Shown here in pieces: positions 5,599 through 8,178 of a DNA stretch of 8,178 bases. Position 1 is the first letter of the stretch; each line of letters starts with the position of its first letter. This DNA is from Bacteroidota bacterium (GTDB taxonomy: Bacteria > Bacteroidota > Bacteroidia > M30B66): assembly GCA_020438185.1 (NCBI GenBank), contig JAGQVC010000058.1, positions 1-8,178 on the forward strand. Direction: 5' to 3'. The notes under the pieces were generated by a model, which was not told the origin of the DNA, made no database searches, and saw only the letters and a list, made by a program, of their open reading frames with translations. A program made the position numbers and the translations under genes.

Positions 5599-5729
5599 AT
5601 GCCTTAAAATCTGATTACTATCTCTTTCAATCATGAATATAGAATTTATCAAACAGTCCGGAACCTGCAAAACCGGGACTTTCGCCCTGAAATTTTATCG
5701 CTTTTTAACTATTCATCAAGCCTTGCAGG

Positions 5730-5760
5730 TTGTTCATTACACACGCAATGTGTTTATTTG
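5730..5760 (+). promoter_or_regulatory. Candidate promoter of the S41 protease gene
   Basis: TTG at 5730-5732, 20 nt spacer, then TTTATTTG at 5753-5760, one base off TAnnTTTG. The box ends 5 nt before the ATG at 5766, the same geometry as at mntA and the methyltransferase. It favours 5766 over the in-frame TTG 5730 and ATG 5748. Confidence 0.35.
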
Positions 5761-5765
5761 CAATC

Positions 5766-7367
5766 ATGATATCCAACACCACATTGCGGTTTTTCGCCGC
5801 ACTTCTTTTTTTCTGCTTCGCAGGATCTGTCAGCGCGCAGCGCTATGCCAGCAAGGAAACTGAAAAACTCGATTACCTGCTTTATTTCATTAACAACAAT
5901 TACGTTGATTCTGTAAATACGCACGAAATTGTTGAGGAAGGAATCCGATCCATGCTTAAGGAATTGGATCCGCATTCCATTTACATGACCAGGGAAGAGC
6001 TCAAAGAAATGGACGAACCCCTCGTTGGAAATTTCGATGGAATTGGTGTTCAGTTTAATATCCTCGACGATACCATTGTGGTGGTGAATACAATTGTGGG
6101 AGGTCCATCTGAGAAGCTGGGGATCCTGGCCGGCGACAAAATTGTGAAGATTGAGAGTGAGAACATGACCGGGATGAAAATCAAGAACAAGGATGTGATT
6201 GATCGATTGCGCGGTCCCCGCGGAACGGTTGTAAACGTTAGCATTTACCGCAAAGGCGTGAAGAATTTGATTGATTATAAAATTACCCGTGACAAAATTC
6301 CTCTTACGAGTATCGACGCCACGTATATGGCAGATCCCGAAACCGGCTATATCAAACTAAGCCGCTTTAGTGCAACTTCGGGTGATGAATTCCTCGAAAG
6401 CCTCGAAAAGCTTGAAAAGCAGGGAATGAAGCACCTGATAATTGACCTTACCGGAAATGGCGGCGGTTACCTGCAAACTGCAATCGAAATTGCAGATCAG
6501 GTGCTGGGTGATAAAAACCTCGTGGTTTATACGCAGGGACGAAGCGCAGGCTCGAGAGTAGATTATTTCTCAACATCCAAAGGCCTTTTCGAAAAAGGTA
6601 AACTCATAGTGCTGATTGATGAAGGTTCCGCTTCGGCATCCGAAATTGTTTCGGGTGCGGTTCAGGATCTTGACCGCGGACTTATTATTGGTCGCCGTTC
6701 GTTCGGAAAAGGTTTGGTTCAGAATTCATTTCCTTTCCCCGATGGTTCGGCCATGCGTATGACTACTGCACGATATTATACGCCTTCCGGCCGATGCATT
6801 CAGAAACCTTATGAAGATGGCGTTGACGATTATTACGATGATTTGAATGAACGTTACCGTCACGGAGAATTTACCAGCAAGGATTCCATTCATTTCGCCG
6901 ATTCACTTAAGTACTATACAGTTGGGAAGCGCCTCGTGTATGGCGGTGGCGGCATCATGCCCGACATTTTTATTCCACTCGACACAACCGAAAATTCAAG
7001 ATACCTCACCGATCTTTACCGCAAGGGTGTGTTCAACCGTTTTACCTTAAAGTACGTTGATTCGCATCGTTCTGAGCTCAATGCAATGTATCAGGACTTT
7101 GACAAATACCGAAAGCAATTTAAGGTGAGTGACGAACTCATGAAGGAATTTACTGATTTCGGAACCACCGAAGAAGTGGAGTTCGATGCCGAAGGTTATG
7201 AGCGCTCAAACGTATTCATCCGCAGACAAGTGCGGGCGCTCATTGCCAATCAGCTTTGGGGAATCAACGAATACTACCAATGCATTAATGAGGAAAACCC
7301 GATTTTGAAAGAGGCCCTCAATCAGATGCGCAGCGATAACTTTAAGAAGTTAAAGCTCAGGTACTAA
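5766..7367 (+). CDS. Secreted S41 carboxy-terminal processing protease (CtpA/Prc type)
   Basis: A 533-residue serine protease exported by Sec and expected in the periplasm, where such enzymes trim C-termini and turn over envelope proteins. Residues 1-24 are a signal peptide with h-region FFAALLFFCFAG and cut SVSA/Q. A helical region (about 28-85) follows, then a PDZ domain (about 88-175, carboxylate loop near GIGVQF 92-97) for substrate C-termini. The S41 core spans about 178-355. The dyad is S290 (middle serine of GSASASEI) and K315 (FGKG), exactly 25 apart as in E. coli Prc (S430/K455), with Q319 after it. The conserved DLRGNxGG segment reads DLTGNGGG (227-234). A charged, mostly helical tail of about 170 residues follows, as in Bacteroidota homologues of about 530-550 residues. 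I chose ATG 5766 for the cleanest signal peptide; ATG 5748 is possible. Confidence 0.93.
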   Translation: MISNTTLRFFAALLFFCFAGSVSAQRYASKETEKLDYLLYFINNNYVDSVNTHEIVEEGIRSMLKELDPHSIYMTREELKEMDEPLVGNFDGIGVQFNILDDTIVVVNTIVGGPSEKLGILAGDKIVKIESENMTGMKIKNKDVIDRLRGPRGTVVNVSIYRKGVKNLIDYKITRDKIPLTSIDATYMADPETGYIKLSRFSATSGDEFLESLEKLEKQGMKHLIIDLTGNGGGYLQTAIEIADQVLGDKNLVVYTQGRSAGSRVDYFSTSKGLFEKGKLIVLIDEGSASASEIVSGAVQDLDRGLIIGRRSFGKGLVQNSFPFPDGSAMRMTTARYYTPSGRCIQKPYEDGVDDYYDDLNERYRHGEFTSKDSIHFADSLKYYTVGKRLVYGGGGIMPDIFIPLDTTENSRYLTDLYRKGVFNRFTLKYVDSHRSELNAMYQDFDKYRKQFKVSDELMKEFTDFGTTEEVEFDAEGYERSNVFIRRQVRALIANQLWGINEYYQCINEENPILKEALNQMRSDNFKKLKLRY

Positions 7368-7521
7368 TCTCGCCTGTTTACGCAGAGATTCTTCAGATTG
7401 AACGATGTGCGATCCATCCTGCAATCAGGCAACACAAACGCGGTTGTCGCTACTTTTTAAATAAAAAGAGCTAAAGAAAAACCTGTTGTCCATCAGTTGT
7501 TGTCGGTTGGGGTAGTTATAT

Positions 7522-7547
7522 TTTTATTCCAATGGGAATAAAATTTT
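7522..7547 (+). terminator. 9-bp inverted repeat, possible weak terminator or operator
   Basis: TTTTATTCC (7522-7530), AATG loop, GGAATAAAA (7535-7543), followed by four T. It could end S41 protease transcription, but the stem is AT-rich and the T tract short. The repeat also covers the position where a -33 element would lie for the -7 box at 7561, so an operator role is equally possible. Confidence 0.35.
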
Positions 7548-7560
7548 AAGCTGTTGCAAA

Positions 7561-7569
7561 TATGTTTGC
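7561..7569 (+). promoter_or_regulatory. -7 promoter box of the T9SS-sorted protein gene (TATGTTTGC)
   Basis: TATGTTTGC is a full TAnnTTTG match and lies 55 nt before the ATG at 7624. No TTTG is found 19-21 nt upstream; that interval is occupied by the end of the 7522-7543 inverted repeat. Confidence 0.5.
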
Positions 7570-7606
7570 TTTTATGGATTGACTTTTTTAAGTTTAAACC
7601 AAATTC

Positions 7607-7620
7607 TTAAGCAAGCTTAA
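7607..7620. repeat. Short palindrome just before the T9SS protein start
   Basis: TTAAGC (7607-7612), AA, GCTTAA (7615-7620): perfect 6-bp arms ending 3 nt before the ATG. It could fold over the ribosome landing region or bind a dimeric regulator, but a match this short may arise by chance. Confidence 0.3.
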
Positions 7621-7623
7621 ATT

Positions 7624-8127
7624 ATGAAATTACGTCTATTCGCCTTGATTTTACTGGCATTCGCATTTGGAAATTCAAATGCGCAGCAAATCTTTTTCTA
7701 CTTCAACGATGCCTCGGTGCAGGTTTACAACCTGAATGAGCTAAGTAGAATTGATTTCGATGCCGACAATATGAATCTGCACATGACAGATGAAAGTGTT
7801 GTTTCATTCAACACAGACCTGCTCAATTACTACCGTTATTTTGCGGAAGATATCACTGCGGTTAAGGATTTGCCGTCACGTCCCGATTTTAAGGTTTATC
7901 CGAATCCTGCAGAGAACATTCTTCATTTGAAGCTCGATTTGTTAAAACCGGCTCTGGTTCAAGTCAGCGTTCGCAACCTGCAGGGTGTTGAAGTGCTTAA
8001 TAAATCTGTGCAGGCTAAAAATCAGGATGACCTCAATCTGGATTTAAGCGGCTTTTCTTCCGGTCAATATATATGTGTGATTAACACCGGTGAGTATGTG
8101 ATTACGAAGTCGTTTATTAAGAGGTGA
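7624..8127 (+). CDS. Small secreted protein with T9SS type A sorting domain
   Basis: A 167-residue protein of unknown function, predicted to be exported by Sec and then moved across the outer membrane by the type IX secretion system. Residues 1-20 are a signal peptide with cut SNA/Q. Residues 89-167 are a type A C-terminal sorting domain: start motif FKVYPNPAEN (89-98), mid segment VQVSVRNLQGVEVL (112-125), and end LSGFSSGQY followed by the typical basic close SFIKR. Between them lie only about 68 residues. These include LNELSRIDFDADNMNLHM..ESVVSF, a pattern (short strand, IDF, hydrophobic strand, V..F) often seen ahead of sorting domains in Bacteroidota. No enzyme or adhesin domain is present, so the protein is nearly all export signals. 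The start ATG 7624 follows an AT-rich leader. The stop TGA lies in the first unit of a heptamer repeat. Confidence 0.88.
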   Translation: MKLRLFALILLAFAFGNSNAQQIFFYFNDASVQVYNLNELSRIDFDADNMNLHMTDESVVSFNTDLLNYYRYFAEDITAVKDLPSRPDFKVYPNPAENILHLKLDLLKPALVQVSVRNLQGVEVLNKSVQAKNQDDLNLDLSGFSSGQYICVINTGEYVITKSFIKR

Positions 8128-8178
8128 AAGGTGAAAGGTAAAAGGAGAAAGGTAAAAGGGAAAAGGAGAAAGGTAAAT
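8124..8178. repeat. Purine-rich 7-bp tandem repeat, continues past window
   Basis: Seven complete 7-bp units and a partial eighth follow the pattern G-(T/A/G)-(G/A)-AAAG, beginning GTGAAAG at 8124 and 8131. Almost every base on the plus strand is a purine. The first unit contains the TGA stop of the upstream gene. The array is imperfect and reaches the window edge, so its true length is unknown. Confidence 0.85.

Larger units (their letters stand above)
7368..7623. other. Intergenic region between the S41 protease and the T9SS protein genes
   Basis: This 256-bp stretch has no credible gene or tRNA. It holds a weak hairpin right after the protease stop (AATCTC 7366-7371 with GAGATT 7385-7390, no T tract), an A/T-only-type hairpin near 7454-7470, a 9-bp inverted repeat at 7522-7543, a -7 promoter box at 7561 and a small palindrome at 7607-7620. 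It is AT-rich in its second half, as expected of a promoter region. Confidence 0.6.

Noticed and set aside
5656..5679. GTCCGG...CCGGGAC inverted repeat
   Set aside because: The stem is short and needs a bulge, has no T tract, and lies between a strong terminator and the protease promoter; no support for a function.
5633..5863. Plus-strand frame of 76 codons between the csp terminator and the protease
   Set aside because: It overlaps the protease signal peptide in another frame, has no recognisable features and no promoter-like box at its start.
7391..7520. Possible tRNA or small RNA in the gap after the protease gene
   Set aside because: No cloverleaf, no T-loop motif and only chance-level short hairpins such as CCTG-CAAT-CAGG; nothing supportable.
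8124..8178. CRISPR array
   Set aside because: Units are 7 bp, contiguous and degenerate, with no spacers; this is a tandem repeat, not CRISPR.

Overview
The window looks like a chromosomal stretch from a member of the Bacteroidota, probably an environmental Bacteroidales-type lineage; I cannot name the genus. Three things point there. The last gene encodes a signal peptide plus a type IX secretion (T9SS) type A sorting domain. Several genes are preceded by TAnnTTTG-like boxes, the -7 element of the Bacteroidota primary sigma factor, and no start has a convincing Shine-Dalgarno sequence. The housekeeping proteins (Obg, AhpC-type peroxiredoxin, S41 processing protease, cold-shock protein) have Bacteroidota-style sequences. 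No tRNA, rRNA, insertion sequence or CRISPR array is visible.

Layout, left to right. Positions 1-791 (minus) hold the N-terminal 263 residues of the ribosome-assembly GTPase Obg, cut by the window edge. Positions 927-1559 (minus) hold a typical 2-Cys peroxiredoxin with a strong intrinsic terminator behind it, a -7 promoter box ahead of it, and further upstream a cluster of ATAG/CTAT tetramers that looks like an OxyR operator. Positions 1734-2367 (minus) hold an AT-rich, overlapping mntA-hepT pair, a type VII toxin-antitoxin module, bracketed by two identical 23-bp palindromic repeats in the same orientation. Positions 2476-3989 (minus) are a two-gene operon in which a SAM-dependent methyltransferase is followed, with an ATGA stop/start overlap, by a ZIP metal transporter with a histidine-rich loop.

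Divergent from that operon, on the plus strand, lie a stand-alone RlmL-type THUMP RNA methyltransferase (4137-5294), a small cold-shock protein (5359-5550) with its own promoter and a textbook terminator, a secreted carboxy-terminal processing protease (5766-7367), and after a 256-bp gap a very small T9SS-sorted protein (7624-8127). The window ends in a purine-rich 7-bp tandem repeat that starts at the stop codon of that last gene.

Most of the window is core genome: translation and ribosome maturation (Obg, RlmL, CSP), oxidative-stress defence (Prx), metal uptake (ZIP) and envelope proteolysis (CtpA-like). The accessory part is the mntA-hepT cassette with its flanking repeats. I see no clear wholly new system. 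The observations most worth following are the repeat-flanked toxin-antitoxin cassette, the putative OxyR operator, the recurrent -7 box lying only 5-6 nt before ATG, and the minimal T9SS cargo protein.
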